Source: a virus
DNA length: 49,058 nucleotides
Reading direction: 5' to 3' (one strand)
IMG/VR virus record: IMGVR_UViG_3300037674_001308
Location: 1 to 49,058 of that record
Each line of letters starts with the position of its first letter. Positions within the stretch are counted from its first letter, which is position 1. Positions 23,061 through 32,046 of the stretch are shown here, one piece after another. The notes below the pieces were generated by a model. The model was not told where the DNA came from, did no database searches, and saw only the letters and a list, made by a program, of their open reading frames with translations. The position numbers and the translations under genes were made by a program.

Positions 23061-25895
23061 TTAGAGTAAGAAGTAGACTTGAAGTACATCGTCAGCATCA
23101 AGCTTAAGGTCAGCGTGAAGTTCGACTGAGCCAGTAGCTGTGGTGTAGTCACCAGAGCCAGCGGCAGAGTCGGTGGAATCACCGCGATAAAGCATTTGAC
23201 CGTTCAAGAACACCATTTCGCTACCAGAAACTGGAGTAGCGGGAAGGGTGTAAACACCCGAAGCGGTGGTGTAGCTATGACCGCTGGAACCAATGCATCG
23301 TTCCATGGCAAAGTCAACAGTCAATGCGTTACTAACAACTGCGATACCGTTTCCGCCACAGTTAGAGTTCAGCATAGTACCCTCGACTGCGTTGGCAGCG
23401 ATTGTCAAAGCACCAGCATCAGAAGCAGTGGCATCACCACTCATAGCACTGTAGACGTACTTCTTCATACGTGTCAACGTGGACTTGCGGTTAGTACCGC
23501 CAGCACCATCATCAACGATGAAGAGGTCTGCATCAACAAGGTCAGCACCGATATCGGTAGAACCGTCAATGTCAAGCTTGTCAGCATTGAGTGAGCCGTC
23601 AACAACAGAAGCGTTAACAACTGCGTTTGCAGCCAACTCGTCAGCACCAACAGCGTCATCAGCAAGCATGCTGTTTTCGACAGCGCCTGCAGCGATGGTA
23701 AGAGCACCACCGTCAGCAACAGTGGCATCGCCAGAAACAACACCAAAGAAGTGATCACGAAGACTGTCAACACCAACTCTCTTGATGGTTCCGTTATCGG
23801 AAATCATCATTTCATCAGCGTCAGCGATGTCAGCGTGAGCCAACTCTGCTTGACCAGAGATAATATCTTCAGCAAGCATGCCATGCTCAACAGAGGCAGC
23901 AGCGATGGTCACAACACCAGCATTAGTACAAGTTACATCACCGCTAAGAGCGAAAGAACTGTAGTCAGTTCCATCAGCAATCAAGAAGTGAGTAGTGGTA
24001 GCAGCCAGAGAGTCATCAAAGAGAGCAATTTTAGCACCCGTGATAGCATCGGCAGCGATGGTGACAGCACCACCAGCAGCGATAGTAGCATCACCACTTA
24101 CGTCAGCGAAAACAGCATCTTGAAGGTTACTAAAAGTAATCTTCTTCTCAGTACCATTATCAGAGAAGATAAAGTGATCCTGAGTTTGGTGAACGCCGGC
24201 ACTACCGAGAGCAGCATAGGTATCAATGTCAACACCACCAGCATAAGTCTTAACGTCAGAGAACGGAATGGTTTTCATTACGCCATCGTCGTGAACGACA
24301 AGACCATCAGCATCAGCAATAGTAATACTAGAGCCAACTGCGGTACTGCCATCGAGCAAGTTAAGCTCAGCAGGGATTGAAGTGATTGCTACGGTTGAAG
24401 CTGCAGCAAATGGCTGCAAGAAACCACTAACGTTTGCAAGCTGAATTGTCTTATCAGCGCCAGTTGGGTCAACCGCTTTAAGGGTTGTCTCGTAGGCATC
24501 ATCGGTAGCACCTTCAAAGATGACACCGTTTGCGGTGTTAACAACTTCAACGTCAACTGTCGTTGTGGTACCGGTAACAATCAAGTTACCCGGAATGGTA
24601 ACAGTCGAAGCGGCGCCATTACCTAGGATAACGTCAATTTCATCCTCAACGTCACCATCAGAGATAATAATACCGTTGTTCATTTCGCCATCGTGAGAAG
24701 CGACACGCAACACCAGCTTACCACCTTCAGTACCGTTAGATGCATCTGCAATCTGACACATCATCTCAGCGTATGTAGTTTGCTCTTGAGCATCGTTATC
24801 TCCGCTCCAAGCAATTATACCAACGATATCATCATCAGCGGCTGCAGCACCCTTGTCTTTCAAAAAGTGAAGACGAGCGCCAAGTCCGTCATTTGTGGTG
24901 TTTTTAAGTTCCAACATTGGATCAAGGGAGTTCGCTGACTCCACCTGTACCGTATCACTGGAAAGGAGCAGTGCTCCGTCAGCGGCGAGCTTCAAGTTAC
25001 CATCAGAAGCCTGATGAATATAAGTAGCAGAGTCGCCGAACTGAAGTTGACGTGACGAGTTCAGAAGCAGTGCCGTGTCAGCAACGTGAGTTAGCGTCAC
25101 ATCACTACCGTCACCGAATGCAAGAACTGCAGCGTCTGACTTGAGTTTGACATCATTGCCAAAGATACCGTCTTTTGCAACACTCAAACCACCATCGGTC
25201 TGTAAAGAACCGTCAGTAGTAGAAGTGGCATCGGTAGCATCATCAACGATTACGCGACCAGAGGTCGTGAGTTGAGCCATGGCTGAGTTACCGGTTGAGG
25301 TGATTGCACCGCAACCAACAGTGCCAATAGTGGCAATGTTCTTAGAACCATCCAAGACAACAGCCTTAGAAGCAGCCGCAGTGCCTGCGGTTACACTATC
25401 AAGAACACCCAATTCCGCCGTAGAAATAGTAACAGCGTCAAGTGTCAACGACGTGTCGCCGGTGATGGTGCCGCCGACATTAATTGAGCCGAAAGTTGAA
25501 GCACCAGTTGAGGTGATAGCACCACAACCAACTGTACCGATAGTAGCAATGTTCTTGCTTGCGTCCAAGACAACTGCCTTGGAAGCTGCAGCGGTACCTG
25601 CAGTTACACTATCCAGTACTCCGATCTCCGCAGTGGTGATCGTCGTGCTGTCGAGGGTTAGGCTAGTGTTTGCCGTTAAAGTACCCTCTACGTTTGTATT
25701 GGAATATAGATTAATTTTTGAGTTTGCATATGCAAGCGATCCACCATCATAAAATGTTAGTGTACCTGCGCTGTGGATGCTGCCCGATTCCATGCTCATT
25801 CCGTCTGTATAAACACCCTGTGCGAATTTTGCCAGAGTAGCGGTTGAGCCGGACATAAGTTCCAGTTGCTTTGCATTTACTAATGTTCGTGCCAT
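23061..25895 (-). CDS. Large repetitive fibre-like virion protein
   Basis: The 944-residue protein is beta-rich, low in charge and dominated by repeats. Near the N terminus, two units of 71 residues around STAELGVLDSVTAGTAAASK and NIATIGTVGCGAITSTG are almost identical. Later repeats follow the theme S-G-D-A-T-x-A-x-G-G-A-L-T-I-A. The C terminus has a beta module PATPVSGSEMVFLNGQMLY...LDADDVLQVYFLL like the trimer-forming ends of phage fibres. It lies just before the sheath gene in transcription order. A tail fibre or head/tail surface fibre is likely; no receptor domain can be named. Confidence 0.7.
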   Translation of the reverse strand: MARTLVNAKQLELMSGSTATLAKFAQGVYTDGMSMESGSIHSAGTLTFYDGGSLAYANSKINLYSNTNVEGTLTANTSLTLDSTTITTAEIGVLDSVTAGTAAASKAVVLDASKNIATIGTVGCGAITSTGASTFGSINVGGTITGDTSLTLDAVTISTAELGVLDSVTAGTAAASKAVVLDGSKNIATIGTVGCGAITSTGNSAMAQLTTSGRVIVDDATDATSTTDGSLQTDGGLSVAKDGIFGNDVKLKSDAAVLAFGDGSDVTLTHVADTALLLNSSRQLQFGDSATYIHQASDGNLKLAADGALLLSSDTVQVESANSLDPMLELKNTTNDGLGARLHFLKDKGAAAADDDIVGIIAWSGDNDAQEQTTYAEMMCQIADASNGTEGGKLVLRVASHDGEMNNGIIISDGDVEDEIDVILGNGAASTVTIPGNLIVTGTTTTVDVEVVNTANGVIFEGATDDAYETTLKAVDPTGADKTIQLANVSGFLQPFAAASTVAITSIPAELNLLDGSTAVGSSITIADADGLVVHDDGVMKTIPFSDVKTYAGGVDIDTYAALGSAGVHQTQDHFIFSDNGTEKKITFSNLQDAVFADVSGDATIAAGGAVTIAADAITGAKIALFDDSLAATTTHFLIADGTDYSSFALSGDVTCTNAGVVTIAAASVEHGMLAEDIISGQAELAHADIADADEMMISDNGTIKRVGVDSLRDHFFGVVSGDATVADGGALTIAAGAVENSMLADDAVGADELAANAVVNASVVDGSLNADKLDIDGSTDIGADLVDADLFIVDDGAGGTNRKSTLTRMKKYVYSAMSGDATASDAGALTIAANAVEGTMLNSNCGGNGIAVVSNALTVDFAMERCIGSSGHSYTTASGVYTLPATPVSGSEMVFLNGQMLYRGDSTDSAAGSGDYTTATGSVELHADLKLDADDVLQVYFLL
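25284..25720 (-). repeat. Two tandem 213-bp repeats in the 944-residue gene
   Basis: The sequence at about 25294 recurs 213 bp later at 25507 (71 codons) with few differences. Both units encode the SVTAGTAAASKAVVLD and GTVGCGAITSTG segments. They could recombine to change fibre length. Confidence 0.8.
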
Positions 25896-25917
25896 TCATT
25901 TTACCTCCATAGTTAAT

Positions 25918-25950
25918 AAAAAAGCACCATAAAAACTTGTTTTATGGGTG
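25918..25950 (-). terminator. Rho-independent terminator after the 144-residue acidic gene
   Basis: Coding-strand hairpin CACCCATAAAA/TTTTATGGTG with a bulged G, followed by C and TTTTTT. It separates the 144-residue gene (stop at 25991) from the fibre-like gene (ATG at 25895). Confidence 0.75.
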
Positions 25951-25990
25951 TCTTACCGTCTATCGAAGACGCTTATATGCAGCAACACGA

Positions 25991-26425
25991 TTACGAGTCG
26001 GAGCTAGGCTCTTCCTCGCGGACGAAACTACCCTGCTCCTCCTCCCCAGTGGGGAAGTTGAGAGCGTAATCGACAGTGGGTTCGACATTATAAGTAGTCC
26101 GAAGGTCTGCGATTTGTCGCTGCACTTGCTCATTTAATGCATTATTTACTTTAAAGAATTCCACCTTCTCTTTTTCGTGCCGGATGAGCATTTCTCCGCC
26201 AAATCCCTTAAGCAGCTTAATTGATTCCATTGTTTCATTCAAAGGCAGAAGGTCTTCCTTATTAATGGGAATTACCGAATCAGTACAAAATTCAGGTTCT
26301 GAAGGTTCCTCCTCTTGTACCTCAACCGAGGTAGGCTCCGGAGCCTCTGCTTCTTTCTCTGGCTCGATGTATTCCTCTGGGGTTTCCAAAGCGGTTTTAA
26401 TTTTATTCCATGATTTTTTCCACAT
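25991..26425 (-). CDS. Acidic protein of unknown function (144 residues)
   Basis: The protein starts MWKKSWNKIKTAL, a short amphipathic basic helix, followed by a disordered Glu/Pro-rich stretch (residues 14-48), then a helical region ESIKLLKGFGGEMLIRHEKEKVEFFKVNNALNEQVQRQIADL that may form a coiled coil, and another acidic tail. No family is recognised. It lies between the neck/tail-completion candidate and a terminator, so it is probably a minor structural or assembly protein expressed late. Confidence 0.6.
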   Translation of the reverse strand: MWKKSWNKIKTALETPEEYIEPEKEAEAPEPTSVEVQEEEPSEPEFCTDSVIPINKEDLLPLNETMESIKLLKGFGGEMLIRHEKEKVEFFKVNNALNEQVQRQIADLRTTYNVEPTVDYALNFPTGEEEQGSFVREEEPSSDS

Positions 26426-26457
26426 AATATACTCCTGTTGTAAGTGGTGTGTTGTGA

Positions 26458-27726
26458 TTACGAGTTCTTAACATAGCTAGCAACCAGTCTATCGTTCTCT
26501 TCTGGAGCGGTATCTAGCGTAATCGTGTTGCTGCTAATTGTATAGTCGGCACTTTCGCCGGCAGTAAGAACTAGTCCGTTATGAATCAAAGTGACCGTGC
26601 CGGCACGGGGATTGCTTGTTAACGTGAAAGTTTTGTTTGTTCCGTTTAACGTACCGTTGACTTCTTGCTGAGTTATAAAGTCTTCATGCTTAATGACATC
26701 ATCTCCAGAAACTCCGCCGCCACCGCCGCCGCCGCTGGTAGTGTGTACCTTGCCGAAATGAACCTGCCCTGCCATCATTTGCCTCACAGAGCGCAACGAA
26801 TCGGCGCTAGAAAATCTCATCCACTGATCCGGTACCGTGCCAGCGCCTTCGAGCATAACGCTTTCTCTTGGCATAACGATTGATACTGCATTTTCGCGTA
26901 TTGTCAGTTTGGGTCTGGCATCGTTTGCTCCGCCGCCAATAAGATAGCCTTCAAGTTTAATCGTTACATCTGTTCTCAGTACCCGATCTTCTTCCTCAAG
27001 CGTTGCCAAGTTATTGTTGAACGAGAAGTCCTCAACCTTTGCATCAAAAGTATGTGTTTCATGCCGACAACGGAACCAGCTATGGTTACCAACGTTGCTG
27101 TGTATGCCTTGCAGAATCTCATTCATTTGCGTATGGAAGTCGGTCTGAATTGAAAGTTTATATTCTGCCACCACACGTATCGGCATCGGCATCGAAATAG
27201 TCTCATACACAATTCTACCATCCTGTTTGCTAGTGTATTGTACGAGAGCACCCCTATTTGGTTTAGTGTCGCCATCGTAATCGCCACCGGACCACTTCAT
27301 TTTTTGGGCTGCAGTTCTAAATGCTGAAGTCTTGTCCTGCTTGATGCGGCGAGCGACAACAATAGAGCCGCCCTGAGGATCAAACTTGCTATGTGAAGAC
27401 TGTAGGTTTGCCGGCATTGTGCCCATTCGTGCCGGGTCTTTCGTAATCGAAACTCTGTCAAGCGCCATCATTGGCAGGATCAGCATGCCGCCGCTATCGC
27501 GCAAGTCTTTGTTCGCCTTGATCTGGTGAGCCCTTTCTCCGCCAACCCAGATTAAAGGCACCTTTTTCCAGCCCTTGCTGGTGTTGGTGTGCAAATCGCA
27601 TATGTCGTTAAGCCAGTTGAAAATAGCATAGTCAAGCGTCTCCGGAGAAGACGCAGCAAACTCCAACTCTTTCAACTTTCCTAGTTTTTCAAAGGTTAAT
27701 TTATCTGAGTAATGATCACTCGCCAT
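26458..27726 (-). CDS. Tail-completion/neck-region structural protein with C-terminal Ig-like module
   Basis: The 422-residue protein has a conserved-looking N-terminal domain (DYAIFNWLNDICDLHTNTSKGWKKVPLIWV, then LPMMALDRVSITKDPARMG), a beta-rich middle, a linker of seven Gly (about residue 330), and a C-terminal module NGTLNGTNKTFTLTSNPRAG...VASYVKNS resembling small Ig- or carbohydrate-binding-like beta domains on phage structural proteins. It overlaps the preceding gene by 11 bases. Position between neck candidates and tail genes suggests a tail terminator or completion protein (gp15/gp3 equivalent), but this is inference. Confidence 0.55.
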   Translation of the reverse strand: MASDHYSDKLTFEKLGKLKELEFAASSPETLDYAIFNWLNDICDLHTNTSKGWKKVPLIWVGGERAHQIKANKDLRDSGGMLILPMMALDRVSITKDPARMGTMPANLQSSHSKFDPQGGSIVVARRIKQDKTSAFRTAAQKMKWSGGDYDGDTKPNRGALVQYTSKQDGRIVYETISMPMPIRVVAEYKLSIQTDFHTQMNEILQGIHSNVGNHSWFRCRHETHTFDAKVEDFSFNNNLATLEEEDRVLRTDVTIKLEGYLIGGGANDARPKLTIRENAVSIVMPRESVMLEGAGTVPDQWMRFSSADSLRSVRQMMAGQVHFGKVHTTSGGGGGGGVSGDDVIKHEDFITQQEVNGTLNGTNKTFTLTSNPRAGTVTLIHNGLVLTAGESADYTISSNTITLDTAPEENDRLVASYVKNS

Positions 27727-28213
27727 CGAACACGTCCCTCCTTACCTTCACGCACTTAGCGCTGATTTCCATCATATGCTCAATCTGTCCAAAGACCCGG
27801 GTAGGCTCAGACACCTTGACTAGCTGATAAAACTGTGAACCATACCGCAACATGTCGCCTTCGCGAACAAACAAGTCCTGATCTTCGGTCAGACGCCTCT
27901 TGTGAAAGTGTACCGTCATTGTGGTGATCTTATCGATACCCAAGGCATCAGTATAAATAGTCTCCAACCCTTCCCATTCGACCAACGCCTTTACACGAAC
28001 CGGTGGTAAATAGGTTTTGTCTATTGCCTCACCATACAGTGGGTGATAGTTGGTATGTTCAATGTCAAGGGGAAAGTATAAAACTTCCTGCCCAATGACC
28101 CTCTCAATAAGTTCATCATTAACCTGTTTGACCAGATCGCGCTCTTTCTGCCCGGTAAATAGTGGGCTTGGCGGTTGTTCTGGCTGCTTCCATTTATCTT
28201 TAGGATCCGACAT
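27716..28213 (-). CDS. Neck/head-closure-like protein (165 residues)
   Basis: The protein contains RVIGQEVLYFPLDIEHTNYHPLYGEAIDKTYLPPVRVKALVEWEG and HFHKRRLTEDQDLFVREGDMLRYGSQFYQLVKVSEP. The last part has the V-R-E-G-D-x-L-x-Y-G-x-x-F-Y-x-L pattern seen in small head-closure or head-tail joining proteins of tailed phages. Its place between the connector candidate and the tail-completion candidate fits. The exact T4 counterpart (gp13/gp14) is uncertain. It overlaps the downstream gene and starts 10 bases after the upstream stop, indicating one transcription unit. Confidence 0.6.
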   Translation of the reverse strand: MSDPKDKWKQPEQPPSPLFTGQKERDLVKQVNDELIERVIGQEVLYFPLDIEHTNYHPLYGEAIDKTYLPPVRVKALVEWEGLETIYTDALGIDKITTMTVHFHKRRLTEDQDLFVREGDMLRYGSQFYQLVKVSEPTRVFGQIEHMMEISAKCVKVRRDVFDGE

Positions 28214-28222
28214 AGCTTACTC

Positions 28223-29512
28223 CTAAAATACGAAGATCGACAATGGGATCTTCGCCTGAATCTTATTAACTTGATCCACCTTGTCGGCATCGCCTTCCAT
28301 CAACTTGTTGTAAGTCAACTCATCGAGCAGTTCTTTGAGTTCTGTCCTCAGTGCTTCCTGTTCTTCCTTGCCTTGCGACAACAAAGCTTCGCCATTAAGC
28401 GTAACTGACTCTCCCGGGATAGGAATCTGAGCGAACTTGCTTCTTACTTGCCCCAGAGTCTCTTTGCAGAGCGCCAAGGCGAATCTGCGAATCCACTGCT
28501 TACCAATTGAGTTGATACTCTTGTAGGGTACGTTCTGAAACGGCACATTATTAAGGTTATTCACACCATCAATGCCAATATCGGCAGAGCCGCTAGTTTC
28601 CCATGGCTCGGTCGGGATGGTGAACTGGATCCAAAAGTATTTTGGGCTTGAACTGACTGGCTTCGGGAAAAGCCTAAGCTGATTGTTCTTGAGTTCAAAT
28701 GAGTAGTGTGAGTTTCTGGTATAAATGGAGTCTTCAAATGCCATTGACTGCGCTTTGTTCTGCCATGCCGGAATAACCTCAAAAGTCGAGTCGTCTGAGT
28801 ACTGTCCGTAGTTCGACAAGTTGCCGACCGTGTTCAAGCCACCGTAGTAGCCATAGAATCGCCACATTGCGTGCGGTGTTCTGTAAAAAACCTTTCTAAC
28901 TGTCAGATGCTTCTGTCCGACCAAGCCGGCGAAGTTAACCGTGTTACCGGCAGCGTCCTCGCCTGAGTCTGAAGCATCCTGAATGATAGAATCTAAGTCA
29001 TAATCTTGCTGATTCGTCACTGTCCTGAATGAGCAGGAATATTCGGTGGTGTTACCGCCTACGCCTGCATCGCCAGCCATACCTTCGGCAACGCGACGGG
29101 CATATGCGAACTCGAATCGAGGATACTTCATTGAAATGCCGCCGGCACCGCTCAGGCTGGAGGAAAGCTCTCCTGCTTTGAGTTCACCGTCGTGATCAAA
29201 CGTCCCAGTCATAGAGCCAAGGTAGTCAGAAAGAGTATTCTTGGCTTGATGAGAATTAATAATGTATGAATATTCTAATACCGACTCTTCATACGCGGCA
29301 TACACATTTCCCGTTGTCAATTCGATGTCTAATACATCACCACCTAACTTTTTGTAGACGTACGCAACCTGATCAGAGGCTCCGGACACAAAATCAGTGG
29401 AATCTGAATAGATGCCATATGGTAAAGCGGAAGTTACGTCACCGGTTGATCCTGTAGACGTTAATATTACTTTGCTTAAATTGCTTTTGGGTGTTAATTC
29501 TGGGTGGCTCAT
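28223..29512 (-). CDS. Neck/connector-like virion structural protein (429 residues)
   Basis: Beta-rich N-terminal half; the C-terminal part has NSIGKQWIRRFALALCKETLGQVRSKFAQIPIPGESVTLNGEALLSQGKEEQEALRTELKELLDEL, a helix-loop-helix block characteristic of a conserved neck or head-tail connector protein in T4-like phages of aquatic origin. It stands at the head of the neck gene set, after a terminator and a late-type motif. It would join the filled head to the tail. The T4 equivalent (gp13 or gp14) is inferred from position only. Confidence 0.6.
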   Translation of the reverse strand: MSHPELTPKSNLSKVILTSTGSTGDVTSALPYGIYSDSTDFVSGASDQVAYVYKKLGGDVLDIELTTGNVYAAYEESVLEYSYIINSHQAKNTLSDYLGSMTGTFDHDGELKAGELSSSLSGAGGISMKYPRFEFAYARRVAEGMAGDAGVGGNTTEYSCSFRTVTNQQDYDLDSIIQDASDSGEDAAGNTVNFAGLVGQKHLTVRKVFYRTPHAMWRFYGYYGGLNTVGNLSNYGQYSDDSTFEVIPAWQNKAQSMAFEDSIYTRNSHYSFELKNNQLRLFPKPVSSSPKYFWIQFTIPTEPWETSGSADIGIDGVNNLNNVPFQNVPYKSINSIGKQWIRRFALALCKETLGQVRSKFAQIPIPGESVTLNGEALLSQGKEEQEALRTELKELLDELTYNKLMEGDADKVDQVNKIQAKIPLSIFVF

Positions 29513-29531
29513 TCATTATATCCTCCGTAAC

Positions 29532-29545
29532 GTAATTAGTTTCTC
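29532..29545 (-). promoter_or_regulatory. ACTANTTA late-type motif (upstream of connector gene)
   Basis: Coding strand reads GAGAAACTAATTAC, directly after the terminator at 29546-29579 and about 20 bases before the ATG at 29512. It shares GAGAAACTA with the site at 30191-30205. Confidence 0.5.
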
Positions 29546-29579
29546 AAAAAGGAAAACCCCGCCCCATAAAGGGACGGGG
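29546..29579 (-). terminator. Rho-independent terminator after the decoration-like gene
   Basis: Stem with 5 GC-rich pairs CCCCG/CGGGG plus three G-C pairs around a C-A mismatch, 5-base loop, then TTTTCCTTTTT on the coding strand. It lies 36 bases past the stop at 29615. Confidence 0.8.
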
Positions 29580-29614
29580 AAAGATTTAAATCTTATTGTG
29601 GGTCTAGACTCCTA

Positions 29615-30094
29615 TTAGGAAGTTGTAACAGATCCGTCAATCTGGGCATTTCCGAAGAAATACCAAGAAGTGCCGTCACTGTACAATTCAATCCACATGC
29701 CTTTCTTAGCAGTAGTTCCAATGATAACATTGGCAACTCCAGTGGCGCCAGAAGAGCCGGGAGCATCGTCGCCTGTGTCAACTTCAGACTCGCTGACGTT
29801 ACCGAACATAATCGCCGAACCAGCAGCAATCGTAATTGCACCAGTAGGCGTGTCCTCGGTTACCATACAACGGTAGTGAAGTCCAGCAGCAACAGCAGGA
29901 AGTGTGAGCGAAAACGCTCCACTCGAAGACTCAAGGAAGACCAGTCTTCCTGACTCAAGCGGGTCGAGAGTTTTGTTTGATCCCACACTCAAAGTTGCAC
30001 GTTGATACGACATTCCTTTGAGAAGCTTAACCTCGTCTACCTGAAAGTTCTTCAGGAGAGAGCGAAGTCTCGCGATGTTTTGTGAAAAAGCCAT
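29615..30094 (-). CDS. Capsid decoration-like protein (159 residues)
   Basis: The protein has a helical N terminus (about 30 residues), then a beta-rich body with RLVFLESSSGAFSLTLPAVAAGLHYRCMV, NVIIGTTAKKGMWIELYSDGTSWYFFGNAQI. Such a small beta protein directly after the major capsid gene, flanked by terminators and with its own late-type motif, is typical of high-copy capsid decoration or outer proteins. No close family is recognised, and a small fibre or head-vertex protein is possible. The gene is monocistronic by layout. Confidence 0.6.
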   Translation of the reverse strand: MAFSQNIARLRSLLKNFQVDEVKLLKGMSYQRATLSVGSNKTLDPLESGRLVFLESSSGAFSLTLPAVAAGLHYRCMVTEDTPTGAITIAAGSAIMFGNVSESEVDTGDDAPGSSGATGVANVIIGTTAKKGMWIELYSDGTSWYFFGNAQIDGSVTTS

Positions 30095-30190
30095 TCATTA
30101 ATACCTCCATAGTTTAATTGAACAAAGTAACCCCATCACCCTTGCATGGCAAGCCACACATGAGCCGAAATAATTCGGATGAGGTCACAA

Positions 30191-30205
30191 TTAAGTAGTT
30201 TCTCA
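30191..30205 (-). promoter_or_regulatory. ACTANTTA late-type motif (upstream of decoration-like gene)
   Basis: Coding strand reads TGAGAAACTACTTAA, just after the terminator at 30211-30240 and about 97 bases before the ATG at 30094. Confidence 0.55.
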
Positions 30206-30210
30206 CATGC

Positions 30211-30240
30211 AAAAACCCCCATCTGATCAACAGATGGGGG
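30211..30240 (-). terminator. Strong rho-independent terminator after the major capsid gene
   Basis: Perfect 10-bp stem CCCCCATCTG/CAGATGGGGG with a 5-base loop, followed by TTTTT on the coding strand, 28 bases after the capsid stop. Confidence 0.92.
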
Positions 30241-30268
30241 CTTTATTACTTTGGAGGTTTAGTTAGCT

Positions 30269-32020
30269 CTAGGAGCTTGAACCTGACTCGCCGAGCAAGC
30301 CACGTACGACAACTAGACCGTACATATCAGGACGCACCATCTTCTTAGCGTAGCGTGTCATGACACCCTTGCGTGGCACGAAGTCCTCGACACCAAAGAT
30401 GGTGGGAGTGACTTGCAGTGGCACATAAGGTGCGTACACATATCCGCTTTCGAGGAAGCTTCCGCCCTTGCGTCCAATCAGAACAAGATTCCGTGGGAAG
30501 TAAGGGTCAACAAAGACATCCCACTTCTTGGAAATACTTCCTGTTTGAACAGCACCGACAGTACCCTTGGAATCTTCCATGGATACCTTAGCACGGAATC
30601 CACTGGTGAACTCAAGGATGTTGGCAACTTCTGGTCCGCAGACGAGGAAGTTAGCACCACCACGCAGAGTCTTGCGATGGATCTGGGCTGATACGTCATT
30701 GATGGTTTCGATCAAAGTCTCGTACCATTCACTGACTGTGCCCGTGAAATCAGGAGCCTTCGTAGAGGCACCAATTTCCGCACCAGTAGTGCGGTTCACG
30801 AACAGACCGGGGGAGCGAGACCAGTAATAAGTACCGGCAGTTGCGCCCTTGATAAGATCTTCAACGATCTCACGGTCAATCTCTAGAGCAATCTGCTCAG
30901 AGAGGATGGAGGTAAGCTCGACCTCGGCATCCAGATTGTGATAGGCATTAAGATCCTGTCCCAATTCTGGAGTCCACTTAGCCTTAAGCTTCTTAGTCAC
31001 AGCGGTGACACTGACGGAATCAACTTTGATGTCGATCTCGGCAATACCCTCGTTTGCTTCCAAGCCCCAATCATCAGTACCAACGACAGCGCCGAGAGCC
31101 TGATTAGATCCTGCAGCAGCAGTACCAGTGAAGTCATCCACCAAGGGGTGAATAATCGTGGTAGCTGCGTCACCGGCTCCAGCAGCAACAAGGCTACTGA
31201 ATGAACCTGTGGCAGTCACTACGACTTCCAGAATAGATCCGGATGCCTTGGTGAGACGACGTACCGGAGTTGAACCAGAAGGATCCGTTCTAGAGGCTCC
31301 ATCTGCTCCGAGCTTGACGTTGAGAGCAACAGGGTTTTGGTTACTACCATCTAGACCCATCACCTGACGCTGAGCATCGGTAAGGGTGATGTGCATAACC
31401 TGCGCATATGAGCCTGATGAAATATCAGGATCGAAACGAAGGTACTTATCAGTGCCAGCAGAATTGCCGACAATGAACACTCCTTCGCCGGAGTCCGCGA
31501 CTGCCGTATAAGCAATCGTGAGAGAGCCGGTCGGAGAAGAGGAACCGTTGTTTAGGGCGTAGAAAGATTTCTCGCCGTGACGTGTAGTACCGTCATCATC
31601 GATGGAAACACCACCGGTGATTTGCTGACCTACAACATTGCCACCGTAAAGTGACTCGTCTGCGGCAGCGTTAAGCTTGGCAGATGTGTGTTGAAAGTCA
31701 AGGAAGAAAATGAGCCCACTTGGGAGACTCATTGGCTGAACTGACACTAGGTCGTTCGCGATGAGGGAACCGAATACACGACGGACGATGGGGAATGCAA
31801 CAGCGGCAAATCCTTCAACGTCACCACCAGCCATGGTGGATGCCTCACGAAGTAGCTCCTTAGCTTGGTTCTCAAGCAGTCGAGCCATGGTGTCACGCTT
31901 CCGACTGTTCTCAAGACCTTCTAAGAGACCTGTGCGCTCCCACTTATCCATAAGTGCGGCGCCTTCCTTCGACACATCGCGAGTAACGATACCTTCAGTC
32001 AATTTGTTAATAATAGACAT
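30269..32020 (-). CDS. gp23: Major capsid protein, gp23-like
   Basis: The 583-residue protein begins like T4-type capsid precursors: a helical leader with DKWERTGLLEGLENSRKRDTMARLLENQAKEL, then AAVAFPIVRRVFGSLIANDLVSVQPMSLPSGLIFFLDF, the classic start of the gp23 mature domain. The C-terminal half has AYHNLDAEVELTSILSEQIALEIDREI and GANFLVCGPEVANILE, also conserved in gp23. A likely gp21-type cleavage site is L-L-R-E/A after E59, close to E65 in T4. It follows the scaffold candidate and ends at a strong terminator, fitting very high expression. Confidence 0.96.
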   Translation of the reverse strand: MSIINKLTEGIVTRDVSKEGAALMDKWERTGLLEGLENSRKRDTMARLLENQAKELLREASTMAGGDVEGFAAVAFPIVRRVFGSLIANDLVSVQPMSLPSGLIFFLDFQHTSAKLNAAADESLYGGNVVGQQITGGVSIDDDGTTRHGEKSFYALNNGSSSPTGSLTIAYTAVADSGEGVFIVGNSAGTDKYLRFDPDISSGSYAQVMHITLTDAQRQVMGLDGSNQNPVALNVKLGADGASRTDPSGSTPVRRLTKASGSILEVVVTATGSFSSLVAAGAGDAATTIIHPLVDDFTGTAAAGSNQALGAVVGTDDWGLEANEGIAEIDIKVDSVSVTAVTKKLKAKWTPELGQDLNAYHNLDAEVELTSILSEQIALEIDREIVEDLIKGATAGTYYWSRSPGLFVNRTTGAEIGASTKAPDFTGTVSEWYETLIETINDVSAQIHRKTLRGGANFLVCGPEVANILEFTSGFRAKVSMEDSKGTVGAVQTGSISKKWDVFVDPYFPRNLVLIGRKGGSFLESGYVYAPYVPLQVTPTIFGVEDFVPRKGVMTRYAKKMVRPDMYGLVVVRGLLGESGSSS

Positions 32021-32046
32021 TGTATATAATACTCCTTGTTTTTGTC

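Noticed and set aside
25279-25752. 157-codon plus-strand frame opposite the repetitive fibre-like gene
   Set aside because: It consists of the antisense reading of two tandem repeats, so its repetitiveness and length follow from the real gene.
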